Of a stretch of 64,000 nt of DNA, positions 32,868 through 41,759 are shown one piece after another. Position numbers and translations under genes: made by a program. The DNA comes from Bacteroidota bacterium (lineage in GTDB: Bacteria > Bacteroidota > Bacteroidia > Flavobacteriales_F > PHOS-HE28): the NCBI GenBank assembly GCA_029573495.1, contig JAKQEI010000088.1:1-64000 (forward strand), in the 5' to 3' direction. Numbering within the stretch: the first letter of the stretch is position 1; each line of letters opens with the position of its first letter. The notes below the pieces were generated by a model that searched no databases, was not told the origin of the DNA, and saw nothing but the letters and a program-made list of their open reading frames with translations.

Positions 32868-35375
32868 ATGCCTGTTCTGTTCCGATCGCTGATCAGCGTC
32901 CTTCTTCTTGCAAGCGCACAGCTGGCAGCTGCACAGCCACCGGCAGGTGGCCGTGGTGGGCGACCGGCGATCGGCCGGATCTATGGGAAGGTGATCGACT
33001 CCAGCACCGGCAAGGCGGCCGAGTTCGCGACCGTATCCGTGAACGCCGCACGGGGAGACAGCTTGCTGGGTGGTACGATCGTCCGCAACAACGGTGACTT
33101 CCTCGTGGAACAGCTGCCCCTCATGCCACTGAAGGTCACGATCAGCTTCATCGGTTACAAGCCGCAGGTGGTGCCGGTCCAGCTCACTCGCGATCAACAG
33201 GAGCGTGACCTCGGCAACATCGTATTGGAACCGGATGCTGAGGTCCTCAAGGAGTTCGAGGTGACCGGGGAGAAGCGCACCTCCATCATGCAGGTGGACA
33301 GAAGGGTGTACAACGTGGACAAGGACCTCACAACGCAGGGAGCCTCCGCGGTGGAGGTGATGAAGAACATCCCGGGGCTCAGTGTGGACGTGGACGGCAA
33401 CGTGCAGATGCGTGGCTCGAACCCTCAGGTATTGATCGATGGTCGGCCCACGACGATGACCCTGGAGATGATCCCTGCGGAGGACATCGAACGGGTGGAG
33501 CTCATCACGAACCCGTCCGCCGCCTTCGATGCGAACACGACGGGTGGCATCCTTAACGTGGTGTTGAAGAAGAGCACCAAGCCAGGCTACAGCGGGCAGG
33601 TGCAGGGGGGCATCGGCACCAACGACCGCTACCAGGCGGGTGGCAACCTGAATGCGAAGGATGGGCGCTGGGCATTCAACCTCTCTTACAACTTCAACAC
33701 CAGTCGCAACAACACGAACGCGCTCACGCGCCGGACCGACCGGTCCTTCGGCGAGGAGATCGGCTACTTTGAACAGGACACACGAAGCCTGAGCGGTCGG
33801 CGCATGAACGGGGGCCGGCTCGGTGTGGACTGGCAGGTGAGCAACCGCAGCACGCTCACGGTCTCGAATTCCGTCCGCTGGTTCACACATGACGGCAGTG
33901 ACGACCAGGATTTCTTCACCCTGGGAGGAAGTCAGGAACTACTCACCCGCGGGCAACAGTTGAACTCCTCCCGGACGGATCGATCCAACTACACGGGCCA
34001 GGTCCTCTTCAAGCATAAGACACCCAAGGAAGGGAAGGAATGGTCCATGGACTTCACATACAACTATGGGCAGCGGGAGAGCTTCGCTGAACAGGACCTC
34101 TATAGTTACGGTACCGACGGGGGATCGCTATCAGGTAGCCCACGCCTGCAGGATAACGTGGGCTGGAGCCATTATTCCTCCTACACCTTCCAAGCGGATG
34201 TCGTGGACCCCATCACCGAGCGAACGAAGCTGGAGTACGGATTGAAGGGTAACGTACAGCCGGATCACACGGTGCTTGAGGTACGGCTCACTTCACCGCT
34301 CATCGGAACCGACGTCCTGGACACCTCCCTGAGCAACGACTACCGCATTCAGAACATGGTGAACGCGGCTTACGTGAACTGGTCGCAACAGCTCACCACG
34401 AGCTGGTCCATGATGGCCGGTCTGCGCTTCGAGCAGACGTGGTTCGAGACTCGGCTATCGGGAAAGGACGAGGTGTTCCGCTACCGGTATCCGGATGGCA
34501 CCGGGAACCTGGGTCGTGCATTGTTCCCATCGCTCTACTTCGTGCGCCGTTGGGAGGGTAGTGAGCGCGAATTCCAGATCAATTTCTCCAGGAAGATCAA
34601 CCGGCCAAGGTTCTGGCAGATCGTCCCCTTCATCATGTACAGCGATTCCCGGAACGTACGCATCGGCAACCCGGCGCTCGCCCCCGAGATGAGCAACCTG
34701 GCGGAGGTGAACCACCTGCTGCCCTTCCTTGGTGGCAAGGCCACATGGCTCACCAGCGTCTTCGGTCGCTACTCCACCGATGTGGTCACCAACTTCGCCT
34801 CACCACTTCCGACGGACTCCACGATCCTGCTGAACACCTTCGTCAATGGATCGTTCGAGACCATGCTGGGATGGGAGAACGTATTGAAGGTGGATCCCAT
34901 GAAAGGGCTGCAGATCACCTTGAGCGGGATGGTGCGCCACACGAACGTAGCCTTGTCCAGCGCGCAGGGTGGACTGCGCAACCAGGGGGTGGTATGGGAA
35001 TCGAAACTGATGGTGAACCAACGCTTCGGTGTGAAGGCCGACTGGACCGTGCAGTTGAACGGCGAGTACGAGAGCCCGGAGGTGCAGGCGCAAGGCCGCT
35101 CGATGGCCCAGTACGGGGTGGACGCTTCATTGAGCCACGACTTCACGAAGCGGCTCACAGGTGTGCTCTCGGTGAACGACATCTTCTTCACGCGCCGCTG
35201 GGGCAACATCATCGACACACCTCTGCTCTTTCAGGAGAGTTACCGTCGTCGTGAGATGCGGTTCGTGCGCTTCACCCTCACGTGGAAGTTCGGGGAGCAG
35301 AACATGTCGTTGTTCCGCCGTCGCGGCCAGCGCAGTGAACCCGGTCAGAACGGTGGCGGGGAAATGGACTTCTAG
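32868..35375 (+). CDS. TonB-dependent receptor-like outer-membrane beta-barrel protein
   Basis: An 835-residue outer-membrane protein. After the signal peptide MPVLFRSLISVLLLASAQLA comes a carboxypeptidase-regulatory-like domain (about 40-130: GKVIDSSTGKAAEFATVSVN). A TonB plug region follows (VEVMKNIPGLSVDVDGNVQM, IERVELITNPSAAFDANTTG). A large barrel ends in FTLTWKFGEQNM. The pattern is that of the OMP_b-brl_3-type proteins of Bacteroidota rather than SusC. Its substrate is unknown. A short Gly/Gln/Arg tail (RRRGQRSEPGQNGGGEMDF) follows the last strand. It overlaps the convergent HmuY-like gene by 4 bp at the stop codons. Confidence 0.9.
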   Translation: MPVLFRSLISVLLLASAQLAAAQPPAGGRGGRPAIGRIYGKVIDSSTGKAAEFATVSVNAARGDSLLGGTIVRNNGDFLVEQLPLMPLKVTISFIGYKPQVVPVQLTRDQQERDLGNIVLEPDAEVLKEFEVTGEKRTSIMQVDRRVYNVDKDLTTQGASAVEVMKNIPGLSVDVDGNVQMRGSNPQVLIDGRPTTMTLEMIPAEDIERVELITNPSAAFDANTTGGILNVVLKKSTKPGYSGQVQGGIGTNDRYQAGGNLNAKDGRWAFNLSYNFNTSRNNTNALTRRTDRSFGEEIGYFEQDTRSLSGRRMNGGRLGVDWQVSNRSTLTVSNSVRWFTHDGSDDQDFFTLGGSQELLTRGQQLNSSRTDRSNYTGQVLFKHKTPKEGKEWSMDFTYNYGQRESFAEQDLYSYGTDGGSLSGSPRLQDNVGWSHYSSYTFQADVVDPITERTKLEYGLKGNVQPDHTVLEVRLTSPLIGTDVLDTSLSNDYRIQNMVNAAYVNWSQQLTTSWSMMAGLRFEQTWFETRLSGKDEVFRYRYPDGTGNLGRALFPSLYFVRRWEGSEREFQINFSRKINRPRFWQIVPFIMYSDSRNVRIGNPALAPEMSNLAEVNHLLPFLGGKATWLTSVFGRYSTDVVTNFASPLPTDSTILLNTFVNGSFETMLGWENVLKVDPMKGLQITLSGMVRHTNVALSSAQGGLRNQGVVWESKLMVNQRFGVKADWTVQLNGEYESPEVQAQGRSMAQYGVDASLSHDFTKRLTGVLSVNDIFFTRRWGNIIDTPLLFQESYRRREMRFVRFTLTWKFGEQNMSLFRRRGQRSEPGQNGGGEMDF

Positions 35376-36337
35376 AGCGGAACCACCTCGAAACGCGGAC
35401 AACCGACCTGTCCCTGTTCGCTGTAGAAGTCGATGAAGCGCAGTTTGAAGAAGTAGCCTTCCGCGTCCTTCACGATGTAGACGCGCGTCAGATCGATCTC
35501 GTAGGAGGCGCTTTCGAAGATGTAGGTCTTCCAGTCATAGCCGATCGCATCCCGCGCATCATTGAACGGGTGCGCAAGCGTATCACCGAGGGTCACCGCG
35601 TCGAAGTCGGTCACGTTCATCTCCGCCACACGTACACCTGGAGCGGAAAGCAGACCGGCTACGATGTAGGGCTGGAAGGGTTCGTAGAACTGGTGTGTGT
35701 ACTGGGTCACCACCAGGTCCCAATCGTTCCGTTCGGGTTCGATGGGCACCACACCGACATCGGACCTGTAACACGTGAACGAACGCGAGGGATCCTTCGG
35801 CACCGTCACGCTGGTCAGCTGGGTGCCGTTCAGCCGGGCCACCTCGAAGGTGAACTCGGTGGCTGAAACGGTGTGGAAGCGGAACTTGCGAAGGCCCTGC
35901 GGCAGACCGATCGCATCGAAGCCGAGGTCGACGATGTACACGTCATCCTGCCCGCGCCAATCGCCGAAGGCCGTGCTGTCGCGATGGCCGCTCGGTGCAT
36001 CGATCCTGCGGCCGGCGGCCATGCCCAGGGTATCATGCTGGGCGGTGATGTCCACCGGTCCGATGTTCCAGGCGGTCATCATCTTCGACCCGTTCAGGTA
36101 GATCCGCCAGCCGTCCACCGTGCTCTCGAAGGCGAGGTCCCAGGCCGTCTTCACGTTGGTGCTCACCACCTCGCCGGTGCGCACGTCCAGCCACAATTGA
36201 TCCTGATAGCCGGGCCCCATGCAGGTCTGCAGGGTCATGGCAGCGCCGCGCTCACGAGCCGGCACGGGAAGCTCCTCCTTCAGGCAGGAGCTGAAGCCAA
36301 GGAGGACCAAGGCACCGAGCAGAAGGTCAATTCGCAT
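35372..36337 (-). CDS. HmuY-family lipoprotein
   Basis: A 321-residue lipoprotein with signal MRIDLLLGALVLLGFSSCLK (Cys18). It has two HmuY-like halves. In the first is TAWDLAFESTVDGWRIYLNG and in the second NDWDLVVTQYTHQFYEPF, YDWKTYIFESASYEIDLTRV and the YIVKDAEGYFFKLRFIDFYS strand pair that marks the family. HmuY proteins bind haem at the surface and pass it to a TonB receptor. Here the receptor gene precedes it with an 11-bp overlap. The haem-ligating residues cannot be assigned from sequence alone. It is related to the T9SS-sorted protein at 38754-39983. Confidence 0.85.
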   Translation of the reverse strand: MRIDLLLGALVLLGFSSCLKEELPVPARERGAAMTLQTCMGPGYQDQLWLDVRTGEVVSTNVKTAWDLAFESTVDGWRIYLNGSKMMTAWNIGPVDITAQHDTLGMAAGRRIDAPSGHRDSTAFGDWRGQDDVYIVDLGFDAIGLPQGLRKFRFHTVSATEFTFEVARLNGTQLTSVTVPKDPSRSFTCYRSDVGVVPIEPERNDWDLVVTQYTHQFYEPFQPYIVAGLLSAPGVRVAEMNVTDFDAVTLGDTLAHPFNDARDAIGYDWKTYIFESASYEIDLTRVYIVKDAEGYFFKLRFIDFYSEQGQVGCPRFEVVPL

Positions 36338-38594
36338 GCAGGCTCTTCTTCAGGTCCAATTCGATACGCACGAAGGCGACGCGACCGGTGGCCATGGGAA
36401 TACTGGTCCCTCCCCCACTGTGCGCTCCGGTGGACATGTTGGCGTTCAGGTCCATCACATTGAATAGGTTCTTGCAGCCACCTGTAAGCGCGAGCCGGTC
36501 ACCCCAGACCCGTTTCGTGAGCGTGGCATCCGCCATGTGGAAGGCTGCGATGTAACTGCGGCCCAGTTCACCATCATCCTGCAGCGCGTAGTTCGCGAGC
36601 CTGTCCTGCCATTTCCAGAAGATCGATCCGCTCCAACCCTTGCGCAACCACTGCTTCGTGAGCGAAGCACGCAGCTCGCTGGTGAACAGGGTCGGACTGT
36701 TCGTCGCATCGGCGAGCTCATCCTGCCTGCCCGTGACAGCCGCTCCGCAGGAGATCACCCAATGACCATTGTCCCACCCCGCGCCAACGGTCCCACCCAG
36801 GGTGTGGTAGCGACCCACGTTCACATAGGAGTAATGCTGACCGTTCACCTGGGCCAGGGTGATCAGGTCGTTCATGTGGTTGTGGAAGGCCGTGATCTCA
36901 CTCGTATAGACACCCTTGTCCTTCGCATGCCGGTAGGAAAGACCGCCACTGAAGTTGTGTGATCGCTCCGCGCGGAGATCAGCATTGCCGACGATATCAT
37001 GGTTCACATCCACGAAGAAGAGGTAGAGCTCCTTCAACGACGGTGCGCGGAAGCCGTTGGCATAGGAAGCGCGCGCGGTGAAGCCATCGCTGATCCGCCA
37101 ACGCAGGTTCACCGATGGAATGATCGGTGCACCGTACCGGGTGTTGTAGGCATAGCGCACCCCGGGTCGGATGGTCAGGTCCTTCGTCGCTTGATACTCG
37201 GCGCTGGCCATCACCGCATAGTCACCGATCGATTCCTCGCCATCACCGATGCGCGGTCCGGATCCGGTCTCCAGATTGAGGTCGATGCCCGCTTCGTAGT
37301 CGATCCGGGCACGGTCACGTGCCTGGGCGAAGGTGGCCCGCACGTTGGTGAGCGTGAAGCCCGAGGTGTCCTGCTCCATCGCAGCGTCCACCAATTGTTC
37401 GCTCAATGTCGTCAGGTCGCGGTACCACAGGTTGCTGAAGCGGACGTAGCGGTTGTGGGCCGCCAGCGCATTGATCCTTCGCCCGTTCCCCAGGCGACCG
37501 GCGGCGGTCACGGCATTGTCCAGGCGAATGGTGGTGTAGCGCTCATCGAAAGCGGACTCGAAGTATGGAGCGCGAGGCATGCCTCGGTTGGTGATCACAT
37601 CGTGCATCCCCTCCACCTTGTAGCCCAGGTCCCACTGATCACCGGTGCGACGGTAGGAGAAGCGACCGAAGTACTGTTCGCGCGGCTTCCACTGTTGGAA
37701 GCGGTTCGTGTCCGCCAGGGCGGGTGTGAGATCGACCAGACCCGGACGGCTCGGATCCCAACCGGCGAAGAAGTTCCGCCCGGCGGTGAGCACGACATCG
37801 TTCCGACCCCAATGACGTGTGCCTGTGACCGTGGTGTTGAGGCGTCCGACGTGTTCGGCATAGGTCGAAGCCTTGAAGGTGGCCGGCCTTCCACCCCCTT
37901 TGCGCGTGATCAGGTTGATGGTGCCCGCGAGCGCATTGGTGCCGTAATTCACACTGAGCGGTCCCTCCACCAACTCGACCCGATCGATACCCGTGAGGTC
38001 GATCTGCGCCAGGTCGATGTTACCATCCTGCCTGCCGATCACCGGCACTCCATCGATCAGGAGCTTCACGTTCTGCCCGCCAAGCCCTTGCATGCTCATG
38101 GAGGTACCCAGCTGGTTGTCCTGGGAAAGGCGGATGTTCAACTCGTTGCGCAGCGCATCGCCAAGGTTGTTCGCGGCCATGCGTTGAATGCGTGCTGCAT
38201 CGATCACACGCACCCGGTGTACGGCCCGCTCAGGGTCAATGGGGGCATACTGCCCGGTGACCACGAACTCCGGAAGGCCCAAGCTGGCGGGACGAAGCAC
38301 ATAGTTCGAACGGCCTCCATCCATCGCACGCAACGTATCGCTGACCGTGACGAAGCCCACAAAGGAGACCCGGAGAGCCACTTGTCCATCCCGGGTCGCA
38401 TCGGTCACGGGGAGGGCACCGGTCCCGTTCGCATCAAGCACCACAAGTCCGCCCTTGGAGCTATCCACGAGCTGCCATGCGATATGCGCGTAGGGGACCG
38501 CCTTCCCCTCCGTATCGACGACGGTGATGGCGTGCTGGGCCTGCAACAACACCGTGAGCAGGAATAGAGGGAGCGCGAGGATCCAGTGCTTCAC
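36327..38594 (-). CDS. TonB-dependent receptor (HmuR-like haem or metal uptake)
   Basis: An outer-membrane receptor of about 755 residues, flanked by HmuY-type genes. It has a signal peptide (HWILALPLFLLTVLLQAQ), an N-terminal CarboxypepD-like domain and a plug: LGDALRNELNIRLSQDNQLG, VKLLIDGVPVIGRQDGNIDL and VELVEGPLSVNYGTNALAGT. The 22-strand barrel region includes FRAPSLKELYLFFVDVNHDI, the FRAPSL plus Asn-Pro-like motif found in haem and siderophore receptors, and it ends with AFVRIELDLKKSL. No ATG lies near the signal peptide; GTG 38594 is chosen, and TTG codons further up are alternatives. Operon order is HmuY(T9SS)-receptor-HmuY(lipoprotein). Confidence 0.88.
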   Translation of the reverse strand: MKHWILALPLFLLTVLLQAQHAITVVDTEGKAVPYAHIAWQLVDSSKGGLVVLDANGTGALPVTDATRDGQVALRVSFVGFVTVSDTLRAMDGGRSNYVLRPASLGLPEFVVTGQYAPIDPERAVHRVRVIDAARIQRMAANNLGDALRNELNIRLSQDNQLGTSMSMQGLGGQNVKLLIDGVPVIGRQDGNIDLAQIDLTGIDRVELVEGPLSVNYGTNALAGTINLITRKGGGRPATFKASTYAEHVGRLNTTVTGTRHWGRNDVVLTAGRNFFAGWDPSRPGLVDLTPALADTNRFQQWKPREQYFGRFSYRRTGDQWDLGYKVEGMHDVITNRGMPRAPYFESAFDERYTTIRLDNAVTAAGRLGNGRRINALAAHNRYVRFSNLWYRDLTTLSEQLVDAAMEQDTSGFTLTNVRATFAQARDRARIDYEAGIDLNLETGSGPRIGDGEESIGDYAVMASAEYQATKDLTIRPGVRYAYNTRYGAPIIPSVNLRWRISDGFTARASYANGFRAPSLKELYLFFVDVNHDIVGNADLRAERSHNFSGGLSYRHAKDKGVYTSEITAFHNHMNDLITLAQVNGQHYSYVNVGRYHTLGGTVGAGWDNGHWVISCGAAVTGRQDELADATNSPTLFTSELRASLTKQWLRKGWSGSIFWKWQDRLANYALQDDGELGRSYIAAFHMADATLTKRVWGDRLALTGGCKNLFNVMDLNANMSTGAHSGGGTSIPMATGRVAFVRIELDLKKSLHAN

Positions 38595-38753
38595 CTTCGA
38601 CCGCAACTTGTTCAGAACACAAAGGACCTGCGCGGAGCACCGGCGATCGTCATACAAGCGTTGATCCCGACCGGACCGGGAGGTAAGGCCGCCCGAAGAA
38701 GGTGCACCCCACCCCGACCGGTCACCTCACACCGGGAGTCTGCGCGCACTCGT

Positions 38754-39983
38754 TCATTCCACGACGATTCGAGCCGTCAGGAGGCGACCCTCCGCCTCGA
38801 GACGTGCCATGTAAAGACCGGCCGGCAAGCTGCCCAGGTCCACGGAAGTCATGCTCAACGAGCCCGCACCGTTCACCACTTGGGTATGCACCAGTCGACC
38901 GGCGCGGTCCAGGATGGAGAGGCGACCGAGGCGCACCTCCTGACCAAGGACCATGTTCAACTGACCGTTCACCACCGGATTGGGATACACCGCCAGCCGA
39001 TCAGATGTCTCCTCACCCACCGAGACGCTGCTCACCAGTTCCTGGTTGAACGTGATGTCGCCATTGGCGCTTCCGCCGTAACCGGTGAAGACGAGCTTCC
39101 AGATGTTGGATGCCCTGTCCTGCACGAAATAGGTGCGGTCCTGCGCATACTCGTATTGGAAGGTGGTCATGTTGAAGCTCTTCCAGTCGGAACCGATCAC
39201 ATTGATGGCGGTGTCCATGTCTGCGCTGTTCCACATAGCCTCACTGGTCGGTACGTCATCCACTTGCATGGCGGTCACCTCCTTGTTCTGCAATACGCCG
39301 GTCACCGGGTAGGCGGTGGGCACCATGCTGATGTACTTCGTGAAGAGCAGGTCCCAGTCGGCGGCCATTGGTTCCGGATCGACCGTCCCGCCCGTGGCAA
39401 AACTGTAGTAGCCGAAGTTCTTTCCGGAGAAGGCCGACTTCAACAAGGTCGCGTCCTGCTGGTCGGCACCATCGATGCCGGCGTAGGTGAAGGAGTAGGT
39501 GCCGCTCGCCAGGGAATTGATCCGGAGCTTCCTGAATCCACCTTCCGCATCCTCAATGGCGTAGATCCGGGCACCGATGATGGTGTGCGTAACAGGGTTG
39601 TAATTCCCCCAGCCCACGTTAAGACCGAGCGGATCCTCCAGGTCGTTCCCATGGGTCAAGGCACCCGCTGACCAGTAGATCTCACTGTTCTGGATCTCCG
39701 TCCAATTCTCCACATCCGGCACGGTCACCAGGTCCCACTCGTCGATGGCCGCCGTGGTCTCATACACCTTCAACCCCTTCGCGGTATTGACGAGGACGGA
39801 GGAGTTGAACGCATTGATCTCGAAGGCGAGGTCCCAGTCGGCCAACGGGATGCTTGACTGTTCACCCTGTTCGAGGCTGTAATAGGTCTGGATGGCACTT
39901 CCAGCGCCGGTGGAGACGGTGACTGATTGAGCCAGGATCACGGTGGGCAGCAGTGCGGAGGCGAGGAGGGTAGCGAGCTTCAT
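38754..39983 (-). CDS. HmuY-like protein with T9SS C-terminal sorting domain
   Basis: A 409-residue secreted protein. The signal peptide (MKLATLLASALLPTVILAQ) is followed by two HmuY-type halves: ADWDLAFEINAFNSSVLVNT in the first and ADWDLLFTKYISMVPTAYPV, SDWKSFNMTTFQYEYAQDRT and YFVQDRASNIWKLVFTGYGG in the second. The same pattern appears in the lipoprotein at 35372-36337. The last 80 residues or so are a T9SS domain (RLAVYPNPVVNGQLNMVLGQ, SILDRAGRLVHTQ, LPAGLYMARLEA). It is probably a haem-binding or ligand-scavenging protein delivered by T9SS. The start at 39983 gives the signal peptide directly. It lies 160 bp upstream of the receptor gene on the same strand. Confidence 0.87.
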   Translation of the reverse strand: MKLATLLASALLPTVILAQSVTVSTGAGSAIQTYYSLEQGEQSSIPLADWDLAFEINAFNSSVLVNTAKGLKVYETTAAIDEWDLVTVPDVENWTEIQNSEIYWSAGALTHGNDLEDPLGLNVGWGNYNPVTHTIIGARIYAIEDAEGGFRKLRINSLASGTYSFTYAGIDGADQQDATLLKSAFSGKNFGYYSFATGGTVDPEPMAADWDLLFTKYISMVPTAYPVTGVLQNKEVTAMQVDDVPTSEAMWNSADMDTAINVIGSDWKSFNMTTFQYEYAQDRTYFVQDRASNIWKLVFTGYGGSANGDITFNQELVSSVSVGEETSDRLAVYPNPVVNGQLNMVLGQEVRLGRLSILDRAGRLVHTQVVNGAGSLSMTSVDLGSLPAGLYMARLEAEGRLLTARIVVE

Positions 39984-40108
39984 ACGGTCGGTTCCAATTG
40001 AGACCACAAAGCAACGGCCCACCACCACCCGCAGGCAATAGCCCGATCGTGTCAAAGCCCCTCGTTCCGTCATGGAACTGCAACAACCGGACGGTAGGGG
40101 GTCCGCTC

Positions 40109-41695
40109 CTAGTACAGCAGGAGGAACCGGTCCTCCAGGACCCCCGCCCTTGTCCGCGTATCCAGGAACCGGAAAGAGAGTCGCTGAGCCGGGAAGTTCT
40201 CAAGATGGACCTCCCGTTCCGGAACGAGGCCCGCGTCGATCAACTCCTTTCGATGGGGCGCGTCGGTATACACCACAACGCCCGGAGCAAGGACGAGCCT
40301 CGCCTCCCGCGCATCGCTCAACCAGGGCACCGGGTAGCCTGCGTAATAGTCCATGGCCGTACCGCTCACTTGCAAGCCGAAGAAGCGGTCGGGTCCGAGC
40401 TCCATTTGCGCCGCCCACTGACCGGCTTTGGCGTTCGCCTGGTAGTGCAGCAGGTTCGGGTAGAAGTGCCCGTTCAGGACAAGCCCCCCACCGATCATCA
40501 CGATGAAGGTCGCTTGCAGGATCCCCTTGCGGCTGGTCGCCCTGCGGTATACCAACGCGGCCAGGGCCCCGGAAACCAGCATGATCAGAACGAAGGGCCA
40601 TCGGCCTTCCGGAAAGACCGCGAACGCGATCAGGAAGCCTGCGGACCAGAGCGCGAACACAAGGACCAGATGCGCCTGCCGCAACCAGTTGGGGAAGCTC
40701 CCATGGAAGGCGCGCGCACCGATCACCGCAAAGAGAGGAAGGACGACGTAGAGGTAGTGCGGCAGCTTGAAGTGCGAAAGGGAAAGCGCGAAGAACGCCA
40801 GCACCGACCCGATCAGGCTGGCGTGCTCCGGCAATGGCTTGCGCAGGATCACCGAACGAAGCCCGCACCAGATCCCGGCCAACACGAACACCGACCATGG
40901 CAGCAGCTGCCACGGAAGTTCATGCGTGAAGAACAGCACGGTACTGTCATCCTCCCATCGGTTCTCGCCGGTGATCCGCCCGAAGCTCTGTTCCCAGAAA
41001 TAGAATCGCAAGCCATGCCAGCCGAACTGCTCATACAATCCGATGCACATGGGTGCCAAGGCAAGCAACAGCACCGCAGGCGCCACTAGAACACGGGCAT
41101 CGAGGATCCGCCTCCAGCCACGGCTGAAGAGGAGTTGTCCCCCGATCGCAAGCACGGGGACCATCAGACCGATCGGCCCCTTTGCCAACAGGCCGGCGGC
41201 CAGGGCAAGTGCGCAACCGACCAGCTGCCACCATCGCTTCTTTTCGACCCAGGCGACCCCAAGCCAGATGGCGGTGATCACGGATCCAGTGAGGAGCGTA
41301 TCGCAGCGCACATCGGTACACATGAGGAAGAAGGCCGTGGAGCAACCGAACATGACCGCGGCCGTACCGGCGACCTCATGGCCGTGATGCATCCGTGTGA
41401 AGCGATACGTTGCGAACATGCCGAGGAAGGCGAACAGGAGGCTCGGCAGCCGATAGCTCCAATCGTGCACACCGAAGGCCGCGAAGGACATGGCGGATGA
41501 CCAGAAGAGCAGTGGCGGCTTGTCGAGGTAGTCGTTCCCGCGATAGTGCAATTCCAGATACTCGCCGCTTCGGAGCATGTCCCGGGCCATGCCGGCGTAT
41601 TGTGCCGCATCCACCTCCATCACGTCCAGGCCGGCACCGAGCACCACGACGGCGACGATGGTCATCACCTGGAACCAGAGGGCGCGGGTGGTCAC
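40109..41695 (-). CDS. Glycosyltransferase family 39 / ArnT-like membrane protein
   Basis: An integral membrane GT-C glycosyltransferase of about 528 residues. An N-terminal TM precedes the catalytic-loop motif LDVMEVDAAQYAGMARDML with an acidic pair (DVME-VDA) typical of PMT_2/ArnT enzymes, then YRGNDYLDKPPLLFW and 10-12 predicted TMs. These enzymes move sugars from polyprenyl-phosphate donors to lipid A or proteins. The start is uncertain: GTG 41695 gives a full first TM, ATG 41665 is the next choice, and the longer frame would overlap the divergent kinase gene. It is divergent from a two-component system that might control it. Confidence 0.85.
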   Translation of the reverse strand: MTTRALWFQVMTIVAVVVLGAGLDVMEVDAAQYAGMARDMLRSGEYLELHYRGNDYLDKPPLLFWSSAMSFAAFGVHDWSYRLPSLLFAFLGMFATYRFTRMHHGHEVAGTAAVMFGCSTAFFLMCTDVRCDTLLTGSVITAIWLGVAWVEKKRWWQLVGCALALAAGLLAKGPIGLMVPVLAIGGQLLFSRGWRRILDARVLVAPAVLLLALAPMCIGLYEQFGWHGLRFYFWEQSFGRITGENRWEDDSTVLFFTHELPWQLLPWSVFVLAGIWCGLRSVILRKPLPEHASLIGSVLAFFALSLSHFKLPHYLYVVLPLFAVIGARAFHGSFPNWLRQAHLVLVFALWSAGFLIAFAVFPEGRWPFVLIMLVSGALAALVYRRATSRKGILQATFIVMIGGGLVLNGHFYPNLLHYQANAKAGQWAAQMELGPDRFFGLQVSGTAMDYYAGYPVPWLSDAREARLVLAPGVVVYTDAPHRKELIDAGLVPEREVHLENFPAQRLSFRFLDTRTRAGVLEDRFLLLY

Positions 41696-41750
41696 GGCGA
41701 CGAAAGTACAAGGCTTGTTAATGGCCTGATCCCACCAGGAGCGGGGGTCG

Positions 41751-41758
41751 TAACATTG
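41751..41758 (+). promoter_or_regulatory. -7-like element before histidine kinase gene
   Basis: TAACATTG matches TAnnTTTG with one mismatch and abuts the ATG at 41760, predicting a leaderless message, or a 5-10 base leader if the second Met codon (41769) is the true start. Confidence 0.3.
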
Positions 41759-41759
41759 C

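Noticed and set aside
35370-35378. Frameshift or gene fusion at the overlapping stops of two convergent genes
   Set aside because: Both genes are complete on opposite strands; the 4-bp overlap is of stop codons only.
36999-38567. 522-residue plus-strand reading frame
   Set aside because: It is antisense to a TonB receptor gene that has full family motifs; no domain is recognisable.
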